A model generated the notes under the pieces. It had not been told where the DNA came from. It saw nothing but the letters and a program-made list of their open reading frames with translations, and did not search any database. A stretch of DNA of 35,212 nt from the NCBI GenBank assembly GCA_964242945.1, contig CAXTCF010000022.1:1-35212 (forward strand), in the 5' to 3' direction. The stretch's first letter is position 1. Every line of letters starts with the position of its first letter. This document shows positions 15,820 through 22,888 of the stretch, piece after piece. Position numbers and translations under genes: made by a program. This DNA is from Mesorhizobium_B sp964242945 (GTDB taxonomy: Bacteria; Pseudomonadota; Alphaproteobacteria; Rhizobiales; Rhizobiaceae).

Positions 15820-16036
15820 ATTCCCTCGTGCTGGCGGGCGCAAAGTGGCATGCCCGCTCCTTCGCGTGCAAGCGCCGTCTGAAGCCGTCCCGCTGGAGCG
15901 AAGCCTCCGGCAAGCAGTACTGAGCATCAGAGGTCATCCTTTCGGATGCGCGGCGGCTGCACCGGTCAGGACTGGATCTCGCGACCATCTCTTTCGGGCG
16001 CTGCAAGCCTTTGTACACTATGAGGTTCGCGCTGGC

Positions 16037-16057
16037 GGAATGCGATTGCCGCATTCC
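16037..16057. promoter_or_regulatory. Perfect palindrome between sugar-transferase gene and tRNA-Arg
   Basis: GGAATGCG-N5-CGCATTCC, a perfect 8-base dyad. It lies in the otherwise gene-free 15820-16118, about 215 bases upstream of the sugar-transferase start and 60 bases upstream of the tRNA. No T tract follows, so an operator is more likely than a terminator. The bound protein is unknown. The rest of this 299-base gap shows nothing else I can name. Confidence 0.35.
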
Positions 16058-16118
16058 ATGAGTTCGTATAAAGAGGCTCGCTCATGCGGCATGGAAGCCG
16101 GTGAAGCATCCTCTTCCT

Positions 16119-16192
<74 letters not shown>

Positions 16193-16214
16193 CTTGCGTT
16201 TTCGCCGGTCATGG

Positions 16215-16988
16215 TTATTCCGCCGCGTCGGCCAACCCCAAACGCTCTGCCGCGTGCAGGCGCACGGCATCTCCGAAGGCGCGGAAAATCTTGGCGGAGG
16301 CGGCGTCCGTCTTCACCCAGTATTCCGGGTGCCACTGCACGCCGACGGCAAAGGCCTTGGCGCCGCGCACCGAGACCGCTTCCACCGTGTTGTCGGACGC
16401 CAATGCCTCGACTTGCAGGTTCTCGCCGAGCCGGTCGAGCCCCTGGCGGTGGACGGAGTTGACGGTGAGGTCGCCCGCGCCGAGAACCTGCGCCAGGCAG
16501 GAGCCCGGCTTGATCGACACGGACTGGTGGATGGCGAAGCGCTGATCGAGGTCGGTGTCGTGCCGTCCGCGGTGGTCGAGCGCGCCTTCCCGCTCGTGAA
16601 TCTCCGTGGCGAGCGAGCCGCCCAGCGCCACGTTCAACTCCTGGATGCCGCGGCAGATGGCCAGCAACGGCACCCCGCGCTTCAGCGCCGCTGATATCAG
16701 CGGCAGCGTGGTCGCGTCGCGGGCGGGGTCGTAGGGTCCGTTCGCCTCGGTCGGTGTTTCGCCGTAAAGCGCAGGGTTCACGTTGGACTTGGAGCCGGTG
16801 ATGAGAACGCCGTCCACCGCGTCGAGCAGCGCGTCGAAGTCGATGCGTTCGCCGAAGGAGGGGAGGAGCAGCGGCAGGACGCCGGCAGCGCTCAGCGCCG
16901 CTTCCAGGTACTGCTGGGGCGCCGCATGCCAGACATAGGCGTCGAAGGGGCGGACATCTGTGGAAACGGCGACGATCGGCTGGCGCAT
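16215..16988 (-). CDS. Gamma-glutamyl-gamma-aminobutyrate hydrolase family protein (PuuD-like, peptidase C26)
   Basis: 257 aa, a class I glutamine-amidotransferase fold. The nucleophile Cys112 is in LLAICRGIQELNV, and His220 and Glu222 in VGVQWHPEY complete the triad. ITGSKSNVNP near residue 64 fits the PuuD/YcjL group, which hydrolyses gamma-glutamyl-GABA in putrescine degradation. The other put/puu genes are not here, so the substrate may be another gamma-glutamyl amide. The gene runs toward the tRNA and is divergent from the TRAP binding-protein gene 197 bases away. Confidence 0.92.
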   Translation of the reverse strand: MRQPIVAVSTDVRPFDAYVWHAAPQQYLEAALSAAGVLPLLLPSFGERIDFDALLDAVDGVLITGSKSNVNPALYGETPTEANGPYDPARDATTLPLISAALKRGVPLLAICRGIQELNVALGGSLATEIHEREGALDHRGRHDTDLDQRFAIHQSVSIKPGSCLAQVLGAGDLTVNSVHRQGLDRLGENLQVEALASDNTVEAVSVRGAKAFAVGVQWHPEYWVKTDAASAKIFRAFGDAVRLHAAERLGLADAAE

Positions 16989-17185
16989 GAGAAACCCGGC
17001 AGGCGTGATGACGGCCGGAGATTAGGCGATGCGCCGCCGCTTTTCCAGCTTCGGCTCGCTGGCCGATTGCGCATGCTGGACAGGCTTTTGCCCGCATGCA
17101 ATGACGGGCCGAGAGTAGTCCGGCCGGGAGGAGCGCGGCAGCCGCTGCGGGACCGGCCTTTGATCGAGCAGGCGGAGGAGATTGC

Positions 17186-18295
17186 ATGGATCGCAGGAGC
17201 TTCATCACCAAGGCGGGGCTTGCCGGCGTCGGCAGCGTGGCCCTTGCTGCCCCCTTGGCCGCGCCGGCAATCGCGCAGAGCATGCCGAAAGTGTCGTGGC
17301 GTCTGACCTCGTCCTTCCCGAAGGGGCTCGATACGATCTATGGCGGCGCGGAGGTGTTGTCGAAATACCTTTCCGAGGCCACTGACGGCAATTTCTCCAT
17401 CCAGGTCTTCGCCGCCAACGAGATCGTCCCCGGCCTTCAGGCGGCGGATGCGGCAGCGGCCGGCACGGTGGAGGCCTGCCACACCGTTTCCTACTACTAC
17501 TGGGGCAAGGACCCCGTCTGGGCGCTCGGCGCGGCGGTGCCCTTCGCGCTCAACGCGCGCGGCATGAACGCCTGGCACTATCACGGCGGCGGCATCGACC
17601 TGTTCAACCAGTTCATGGCCAAGCAGGGCCTGTTCGCGCTGCCCGGCGGCAACACCGGCGTGCAGATGGGCGGCTGGTTCCGGAAGGAAATCAACACGCT
17701 GGCCGACCTCCAGGGCCTGAAAATGCGCATCGGCGGCTTCGCCGGAAAGGTGATCTCCAGCCTCGGCGTGATCCCGCAGCAGATCGCCGGCGGCGAAATC
17801 TACCAGGCGCTGGAAAAGGGCACGATCGACGCGGCCGAGTGGGTCGGCCCCTATGACGACGAGAAGCTCGGCTTCCAGAAGGTCGCGCCTTACTACTACT
17901 ATCCCGGCTGGTGGGAGGGCGGTCCCACGGTGCACTTCATGTTCAACAAGGCGAAGTACGACGAGCTTTCGCCCGCCTACAAGTCGCTCCTGCGCACCGC
18001 GTCCCAGGCGGCAGACGCCAACATGCTGCAGAAATACGACTACCTGAATCCGACGGCGATCAAGAAGCTGGCGGCCGGCGGCGCGCAGCTTCGCCCCTTC
18101 AGCCCGGAAATCCTGTCGGCCTGTTTTGAGGCGGCCAACAAGGTCTATGCCGACATGGAGGCCACCAATCCCGACTTCAAGACGATCTGGGACTCCATCA
18201 AGGCCTTCCGCAAGGACCACTTTCTCTACGAGCAGATCGCCGAGGCGAACTTCGACATCTTCATGATGAGCCAGCAGCGCGCCGGGAAGCTCTGA
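17186..18295 (+). CDS. dctP: TRAP transporter solute-binding protein, DctP family (TakP-like)
   Basis: 369 aa. The N-terminus MDRRSFITKAGLAGVG followed by a hydrophobic stretch and APAIAQ is a twin-arginine signal, as is common for TakP-type binding proteins; cleavage is probable after residue 31. The mature protein has SWRLTSSFPKGLDTIYGGAE, VQMGGWFRKE, the LKMRIGG arginine segment that contacts carboxylate ligands, and WVGPYDDEKLGF. Known relatives bind 2-oxo acids or related carboxylates. AGGAGG-like sequence precedes the ATG. The matching DctQM permeases lie 4.6 kb away on the opposite strand, separated by the channel gene and the inserted cassette. Confidence 0.92.
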   Translation: MDRRSFITKAGLAGVGSVALAAPLAAPAIAQSMPKVSWRLTSSFPKGLDTIYGGAEVLSKYLSEATDGNFSIQVFAANEIVPGLQAADAAAAGTVEACHTVSYYYWGKDPVWALGAAVPFALNARGMNAWHYHGGGIDLFNQFMAKQGLFALPGGNTGVQMGGWFRKEINTLADLQGLKMRIGGFAGKVISSLGVIPQQIAGGEIYQALEKGTIDAAEWVGPYDDEKLGFQKVAPYYYYPGWWEGGPTVHFMFNKAKYDELSPAYKSLLRTASQAADANMLQKYDYLNPTAIKKLAAGGAQLRPFSPEILSACFEAANKVYADMEATNPDFKTIWDSIKAFRKDHFLYEQIAEANFDIFMMSQQRAGKL

Positions 18296-18332
18296 TAGCG
18301 GCAACGCAGTCGATGGTCCGGCTGGTGAAGGG

Positions 18333-18362
18333 TGCCGCCGTCATTCTGCACCGCCGGCGGCA
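18333..18362. terminator. Hairpin between convergent genes
   Basis: Perfect 8-base stem TGCCGCCG / CGGCGGCA with a 14-base loop, lying between the convergent ends of the TRAP binding protein (18295) and the channel gene (18411). Symmetry would let it stop transcription from both sides. There is no clear T tract, so the call rests on position and stem strength. Confidence 0.4.
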
Positions 18363-18410
18363 AAGAACGTTTGACTTGCCATCTATTGGAACAAAGCCGG
18401 GCCTGCGCAC

Positions 18411-20312
18411 TCAACGCGCGACCACTACGATCTTGTCGTCCGGCGCATAGGCGATCGGCGCCGCGCGGGGCGGGTTGATGACGACGCCGCCTAGGTTGCG
18501 GCCGTCGCTACGCTGGGTTTCGCTGCGGCGGCGGTAGCCGATGGCGATCTCGCCGCGGCGGCGCGCCGCTTCCGCGACGGTGTAGAAATCAACCGGCTGG
18601 TTCAGCGAGACATAGTCGCCCATCGGGCGCAGGTAGATTTCCGAGCCTTCCTCGTCGAGCAGGCTGCCGAAGATCGCGGCCATGTTCTCGTTCTCGGCCG
18701 CCTGCGCCAGCATCAGGCTGACCAGCTTGTTGCTGACCACGAAGTCGTCGGCGCGGCTGACTTCTGCCAGTTCGCGATTGCGCACGTCGATCATTTCGCT
18801 CACCACGCTGACGTGGCGGCCCGCGGCTTCCGCGATCCTGCGAATGTGCAGAAGCGTCACCAGGGTGCGCGTGTCGGTCGCCTGGGGCGACACCTCACTG
18901 GTGTAGCCGAGCACCAGCACGTGATCGTAGGACGGCACGTCGAAGCCGTCGAGCAAGGCGCGGTTGGAGGAGTCCGCGACGCAGTATTCGACCTGCAGGT
19001 TTGCGGTCGGCAGAACCAGCCCGGCGACAGACTGTTCGAGGTCGGGCACGTCGGCGAGCACGGTAAGGAGCGAGCCGGGCGCGACATAGCGCGAAAGCTC
19101 CGTGGCGATGATCGGCGCGCGGCGGTTCCAGCCCAGCATCAGCGTGCGCTCCGGCCCGCTCAGTGGGGGCGTGGCGTCGCGGATCAGCGAGGGATCGACG
19201 CGCGGCGGCTTCGGGCCGACAACGATCTTGTCGTCGTCCTCGGCGATGATGATGAGCTTGGCGCCCTCACCGATCCGCGTGTCCATCGGCGGGTTGAGGT
19301 GGACGCCGCCGTTAGGCGCGATCAGCCCGATCGGCGTGCAGTTGCCGTAGGCTGAGAGCGAGGCGCCGAACGGCTTGCCGAGGAGCGCCGGCTGCTCCAT
19401 CGAGTAGATCTCGCACCCGTCGAAATCGAGCAGTTCGGAATACACGGCGCTGAGGCCGGCCTGGCGCGTCGAGTGGACGACGATGCGCGAGATCAGGTCG
19501 TCGGCCAGCACAAGCTGAAGCTCAGGGCCGCCGACGATGCGGGCCAGCTCGGCGTTCTCCAGGTCGCGGATTTCCGCTGCGATGCGGTAGGGCTCCTTGC
19601 GGCGGCGCGGATCGTTGGTCAGCGCCAGCACCGTCTTGACCACCTGGCTGTCCGGCTTTTCGCCGTCCGGCGATAGCACGATCACCGAGCGCGAGGTCTG
19701 GGGGTTGACGATCGAGAGGTCGTAGAGGTCGGTGGGATCGCCGCTGCGGCAGATGACGCGGGTGTTTTTGAGGTCGCCGATCTTGTCGGCGATCTCCTCC
19801 TCCATCTCCACCTTGTCCTTGTTGGCCATCACCACGATGCGCGGACGCCTGCGGCTTTCGTTGGCGATCACCAGTTCGGCGATGACGTCGAAGATCGACG
19901 GCGACCAGTTGAGCAGGATCGTATGGTCCTTTTCCAGCACCTTCGAGCGGCCCTTGCGCAACTCGTCCAGCTTGCCTTCGATGCCGGAGGACAGGATGCC
20001 GATCAGCGTGGACACGATGAAGATGCCGGCAATCGTGACGACCAGCATCACGAAGCGAAAGGTCCAGCCGGAGTCCCCTCCCAGCGTGCCCGCGTCGATG
20101 GCGCGCATGGCGGATTCCCAGACGCTTTCGCCGAGCGAAAGGGGCTGCCCGCCTTCCGGCGTGATGTCGGTGAAGGTCAGAAACAGCCCGGCTGCCAGCA
20201 CGACGAGGCAGGAGATCAGCGTCAGCCAGCCGATCAGCGCGATCGGGCCTGCCGCCATCGTCTTATCGAAATTGTAGCGGAGTTTTGCTCCGAGCGTCGT
20301 CTTTTCTGCCAT
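18411..20312 (-). CDS. CASTOR/POLLUX-related putative ion channel (RCK/TrkA-N type)
   Basis: 633 aa from ATG at 20312. Two membrane helices (about residues 23-47 and 85-108) flank a pore segment with AIDAGTLGGDSGW, matching the filter region of this family. The hallmark follows: SSGIEGKLDELRKGRSKVLEKDHTILLNW, VVMANKDKVEMEEEI and VICRSGDPTDLYDL, the Castor/Pollux conserved region within the first RCK-like domain. A second RCK-like half begins near LMLGWNRRAPII. Plant CASTOR and POLLUX are nuclear cation channels needed for root symbiosis signalling; bacterial members are poorly studied and presumed to conduct K+ or Ca2+. The frame is open further upstream to 20501, through the 105-bp repeat, but family alignment favours 20312. 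Confidence 0.9.
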   Translation of the reverse strand: MAEKTTLGAKLRYNFDKTMAAGPIALIGWLTLISCLVVLAAGLFLTFTDITPEGGQPLSLGESVWESAMRAIDAGTLGGDSGWTFRFVMLVVTIAGIFIVSTLIGILSSGIEGKLDELRKGRSKVLEKDHTILLNWSPSIFDVIAELVIANESRRRPRIVVMANKDKVEMEEEIADKIGDLKNTRVICRSGDPTDLYDLSIVNPQTSRSVIVLSPDGEKPDSQVVKTVLALTNDPRRRKEPYRIAAEIRDLENAELARIVGGPELQLVLADDLISRIVVHSTRQAGLSAVYSELLDFDGCEIYSMEQPALLGKPFGASLSAYGNCTPIGLIAPNGGVHLNPPMDTRIGEGAKLIIIAEDDDKIVVGPKPPRVDPSLIRDATPPLSGPERTLMLGWNRRAPIIATELSRYVAPGSLLTVLADVPDLEQSVAGLVLPTANLQVEYCVADSSNRALLDGFDVPSYDHVLVLGYTSEVSPQATDTRTLVTLLHIRRIAEAAGRHVSVVSEMIDVRNRELAEVSRADDFVVSNKLVSLMLAQAAENENMAAIFGSLLDEEGSEIYLRPMGDYVSLNQPVDFYTVAEAARRRGEIAIGYRRRSETQRSDGRNLGGVVINPPRAAPIAYAPDDKIVVVAR

Positions 20313-20712
20313 GCCGTTTTCGCGCTTTTTCCCGCCTTCTTGTGTTCGCATGCCGGTGCATCCGCAGGAGGTGGCGATGCCCTGCGGCGATCCGCCGGCA
20401 AAAGCACACTGGCCCGACTTTCCCTCGCGCCAGCAAGAAACGTTTGCCGGCGCTTCGTAAAGGGTCAAACCGTCTGCCTTGATCTGGAAGTTGCTCAGCA
20501 AGTTCGACTAGCTGGGTCTTCGGTACACCATTTATGGTATCGACCAACCCGTTTGCTAGCAGGCGTGGTATTTCAGTTCGAACAAGGGTAGATGAGGTTA
20601 CATCATCGGCCCCGATGAGTGGATTATTGGTAATGACCAGTACGTTTCCAGCTGAAGCATCAGCATACCGGGCCGATGTTGAATCCCAAGGGCTACCAAC
20701 CTTGTACATCAT
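20263..20712 (-). pseudogene. C-terminal part of a toxin-like reading frame, fused into repeat DNA
   Basis: The frame starts at ATG 20712 and is in the same reading frame as the ORF at 20725-21051. It is separated from it only by two TAA codons (near 20725 and 20716). The first 80 codons, inside the insert, read WDSTSARYADASAGNV, then LVRTEIPRLLANGLV and INGVPK. This pattern (W-x3-S-x-RYA-x2-ASG-x-V, later E-x2-LLxN-x-V-x-I-x-G) I recall from C-terminal domains of polymorphic toxins, but I cannot name the family. After 20473 the frame continues through the repeat and into the channel gene's start in a meaningless frame, so the native C-terminus was probably lost at the junction. Confidence 0.5.
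20369..20473. repeat. 105-bp perfect direct repeat, copy 1
   Basis: Identical base for base to 21752-21856. It ends 57 bases before the channel gene start. It contains a hairpin with 10-base arms (20427-20436 / 20444-20453, one G-T type mismatch, 7-base loop). Beyond both ends the two copies diverge at once. This copy is at the junction between the native upstream region of the channel gene and the low-GC insert. Confidence 0.92.
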
Positions 20713-20724
20713 CAGTTAGTTGCG

Positions 20725-21051
20725 TTAGTTGACATCCGGCAAGGCGCTTTCGAGCAGTTCTTTATAGATAGGCCCATCATTAAACTGTGAGAGGAAATTC
20801 CCTGCCTCGAATTTTTCAATCCACGTTGTTGTTGAGTTGGCTAAGTTAAACTCTTTCGTTCGATCATAAGTACCCGAACCTGCATAAAATATGTAGGTCT
20901 TGTTGGGATCCGCAACTGAGAGATTGGATGCCTCAAATTTTAGTAAAGCGACAAATTGTTCGCCAACTATAGAGGGATTATCGACGTCACCACAAGCTGC
21001 AAGCACCCTTGCAAGAGCTTGATGCACGGCCTCAGAGACAATTGAAGTCAT
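20725..21051 (-). CDS. Hypothetical protein, N-terminal part of a toxin-like frame
   Basis: 108 aa: an N-terminal helical segment (SEAVHQALARVLAACG), then TYIFYAGSGTYDRTKEFNLANSTTTW and an acidic end with a TAA stop. FYAGSG followed by an amphipathic stretch is how I remember the beginning of the same polymorphic-toxin domain whose second half lies in the same frame at 20712-20474. As annotated, the protein lacks that second half. The start ATG is one base after the stop of the 183-aa gene (TAG-C-ATG), so the two are translationally coupled. Codon use and base composition are clearly less GC-rich than in flanking genes, indicating acquisition. The function is inferred with low certainty. Confidence 0.6.
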   Translation of the reverse strand: MTSIVSEAVHQALARVLAACGDVDNPSIVGEQFVALLKFEASNLSVADPNKTYIFYAGSGTYDRTKEFNLANSTTTWIEKFEAGNFLSQFNDGPIYKELLESALPDVN

Positions 21052-21052
21052 G

Positions 21053-21604
21053 CTATATCACCAGAAAAGATTTAGGTGTGATCGTTTGCTCGTCGTTAAA
21101 GATAATTTTAGCAACGCGGCGAGCTGGAATGATACGGCCATCTCTAGGATTGATGACGTCGCGCGGCACGCTAAGATAGTCCATTACTAACCCAAAGCGT
21201 GGGTCTTCTTGCGTGGTCAAAATGGAGGGGATAAACTCATATGGGTAAGAGCCACTCGCACTAGGTGCGCCCTCCCTCAAGTATACGTCTTTATAAACTT
21301 TGTTCGCAACTACTTTACGATTATTCCGATAGTGAAAAAATTGTTTACCTTCAATGTCGTACTCTTCATCAAGGATCGTCCAAAGACGAAACACTTTCTG
21401 ACCTAGTTTGAAGACAGCCGTATAGTGTGCCTCGTCACGCCCTCCCCCATCTTCGTCAAAGAGCACGACTTCTGAGCTAAGCGATAGAGTTTTGTTTGAT
21501 AGCGGGTCCCAACGAAAGAGCGGATGAGCAGGACGACGGTATTCTCCAAATGGACCGACATGCTGGTAATTGATCGCCCTTTGTCCCTTCGTTCCAAAAT
21601 TCAT
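21053..21604 (-). CDS. Hypothetical protein in the low-GC cassette
   Basis: 183 aa, no family recognised. It is soluble, rich in aromatic and charged residues (EYRRPAHPLFRWDPLSN, KQFFHYRNNRKVVANKVYKD, FGLVMDYLSVPRDVINPRDG), and has no signal peptide or membrane segment. It is the first gene of a two-gene unit; the next ATG lies one base beyond its stop. It may be an upstream domain or partner (structural, carrier or immunity) of the toxin-like frame, but nothing in the sequence settles this. AT-richer codons than the neighbours mark it as recently acquired. The ATG at 21604 has only a poor ribosome-binding site. Confidence 0.65.
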   Translation of the reverse strand: MNFGTKGQRAINYQHVGPFGEYRRPAHPLFRWDPLSNKTLSLSSEVVLFDEDGGGRDEAHYTAVFKLGQKVFRLWTILDEEYDIEGKQFFHYRNNRKVVANKVYKDVYLREGAPSASGSYPYEFIPSILTTQEDPRFGLVMDYLSVPRDVINPRDGRIIPARRVAKIIFNDEQTITPKSFLVI

Positions 21605-21751
21605 CAGGCTTTTTCCTCAGCTACGGACACGCGAAAAGGACTTCAACGCTCCGTGAGCGCATGTCGTCACCCTGACGCCAAACACAACAAGGCAAAAACA
21701 GGGTAGCGCGAAGCATCGTCGCAAAACTTCAAAGAGAATCTAAAACCCCAC

Positions 21752-21856
21752 AGGTGGCGATGCCCTGCGGCGATCCGCCGGCAAAAGCACACTGGCCCGA
21801 CTTTCCCTCGCGCCAGCAAGAAACGTTTGCCGGCGCTTCGTAAAGGGTCAAACCGT
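21752..21856. repeat. 105-bp perfect direct repeat, copy 2
   Basis: Identical to 20369-20473. It includes the last codons and the TGA stop of the dehydrogenase gene (stop at 21848-21850). In the pre-insertion order this sequence would have run from the dehydrogenase end straight into the channel gene leader. Its internal hairpin falls at 21810-21836 and could serve as a terminator for the dehydrogenase. Confidence 0.92.
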
Positions 21857-22879
21857 TTGGGGGAGAACGATGGCGCGGATTTCCCCAGCCTGCGGCGGGT
21901 TGCGGACGATGCCGCCCGCCTCGGCCAACGACACGCGGCGGGAGATCAGCGGCTCGACCTGGATCGCGCCAGAGGCGATCAGGTCGGCAGCACGGGCGTG
22001 GGTGAACGGATTCACGAAGGAGCCGCGGATGGTCAGTTCGCGCACGAGCAGGTCGAACGGGTTGAGCGACACCCGGACGTCCGGCGCGAGCACGCCGAGG
22101 ATCACCACCGTGCCGCCCTTTTTCGCCAGGGAAGGCGCCCCCTCCACGGTTTCCGAAACGCCGGCACACTCGAACACCACGTCCGCGCCGCCGGGGAGCA
22201 CCCCGTCCGTCCCTACGACCGCTTCCCGCGCCTCGCTTGCCGACGGATCGACCGCGGCGGTTGCGCCCAGCCTTTCCGCCAGATCCCGCTTTGCCGCCTG
22301 CCGGGTCACAAGCACCACGCGCGTGGCGCCGGCAAGCCTTGCCAACTGCACGACCAGCATGCCGATGACCCCGCCGCCCAACACCACGACGGACGAGCCT
22401 GCCTTGAGGCCGGCGAGGTCCACGCCGTGGATGCCGCAGGCCAGCGGCTCGCAGAAGGCGCCGTGCAACGGATCGAGGTTTTGGGGCAGAAGGAAGGCTT
22501 GGCGCTGCGGAACAACAGCATATTCCGCAAAACCGCCGTCGCGCTGAAGGCCGATCGCCTGAAGGTGGAAGCAGAGGTTGACGCGGCCCTCGCGGCAGGC
22601 AGCGCAGCGGCCGCAGGCGATGTTCGGATCGACCGTGAGGCGGTCGCCAAGGGCGAAACCGGACACATCGGCGCCCAGGCGTTCCACGATGCCGCAAAAC
22701 TCATGGCCGAGCGTCACCGGATTGCTGGCGGAGTATTCGCCTTTGAAAATATGCCGGTCGGTGCCGCAGATGCCGGCGGCCTCGACATGGATCAGAAGCT
22801 CGCCCGGACCGGGTACGGGCACTGGAACGTCCCGAAGCTCCAGCCTGCCGACTCCTTCGAAACGCAAGGCCTGCATCAT
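21848..22879 (-). CDS. Zinc-dependent alcohol dehydrogenase (MDR, sorbitol/threonine dehydrogenase-like)
   Basis: 343 aa, standard length. Catalytic zinc site: Cys38 (AAGICGTD) and His59-Glu60 (GHEFCG). Structural zinc site: Cys89, Cys92, Cys95 and Cys103. The Rossmann motif is VVVLGGGVIGMLV. It oxidises an alcohol or polyol with NAD(P)+; the substrate is not identifiable, though sorbitol-, threonine- and galactitol-type enzymes share this pattern. It follows the TRAP permease genes on the same strand by 9 bases, so it is co-transcribed and may act on the imported compound or a derivative. Its last codons lie within the 105-bp repeat. Confidence 0.93.
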   Translation of the reverse strand: MMQALRFEGVGRLELRDVPVPVPGPGELLIHVEAAGICGTDRHIFKGEYSASNPVTLGHEFCGIVERLGADVSGFALGDRLTVDPNIACGRCAACREGRVNLCFHLQAIGLQRDGGFAEYAVVPQRQAFLLPQNLDPLHGAFCEPLACGIHGVDLAGLKAGSSVVVLGGGVIGMLVVQLARLAGATRVVLVTRQAAKRDLAERLGATAAVDPSASEAREAVVGTDGVLPGGADVVFECAGVSETVEGAPSLAKKGGTVVILGVLAPDVRVSLNPFDLLVRELTIRGSFVNPFTHARAADLIASGAIQVEPLISRRVSLAEAGGIVRNPPQAGEIRAIVLPQTV

Positions 22880-22888
22880 AAAAGGACC

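Larger units (their letters stand above)
20474..21751. mobile_element. Low-GC inserted cassette between direct repeats
   Basis: About 1278 bases of visibly lower GC than either flank, exactly bracketed by the two 105-bp repeats. The cargo is the 183-aa gene and the broken toxin-like frame, both on the minus strand. No integrase, transposase or inverted ends are visible. One repeat plus the insert can be removed in thought to restore a simple order of dehydrogenase, 105 bp, channel gene. Candidate explanations are integration with duplication of the site, recombination between repeats, or mis-assembly. Confidence 0.6.

Noticed and set aside
16892..18304. Long 470-codon minus-strand frame
   Set aside because: It lies opposite the TRAP binding-protein gene. 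Its translation is Arg/Val/Gly-rich without a known pattern, typical of the complement of a GC-rich gene.
20313..20501. N-terminal extension of the channel protein through the 105-bp repeat
   Set aside because: The frame happens to be open, but the extra residues are Cys/Gly-rich and unlike the family. Copy 2 of the repeat has the same open frame without a channel gene.
21403..21597. 64-codon frame overlapping the 183-aa cassette gene
   Set aside because: Alternate frame of the same strand; the longer frame is coupled to the next gene and is the better candidate.
20369..21856. Reading the paired 105-bp repeats as a CRISPR or as transposon inverted ends
   Set aside because: There are only two copies, in direct orientation and 1.28 kb apart, with no spacer series, no cas gene and no transposase.
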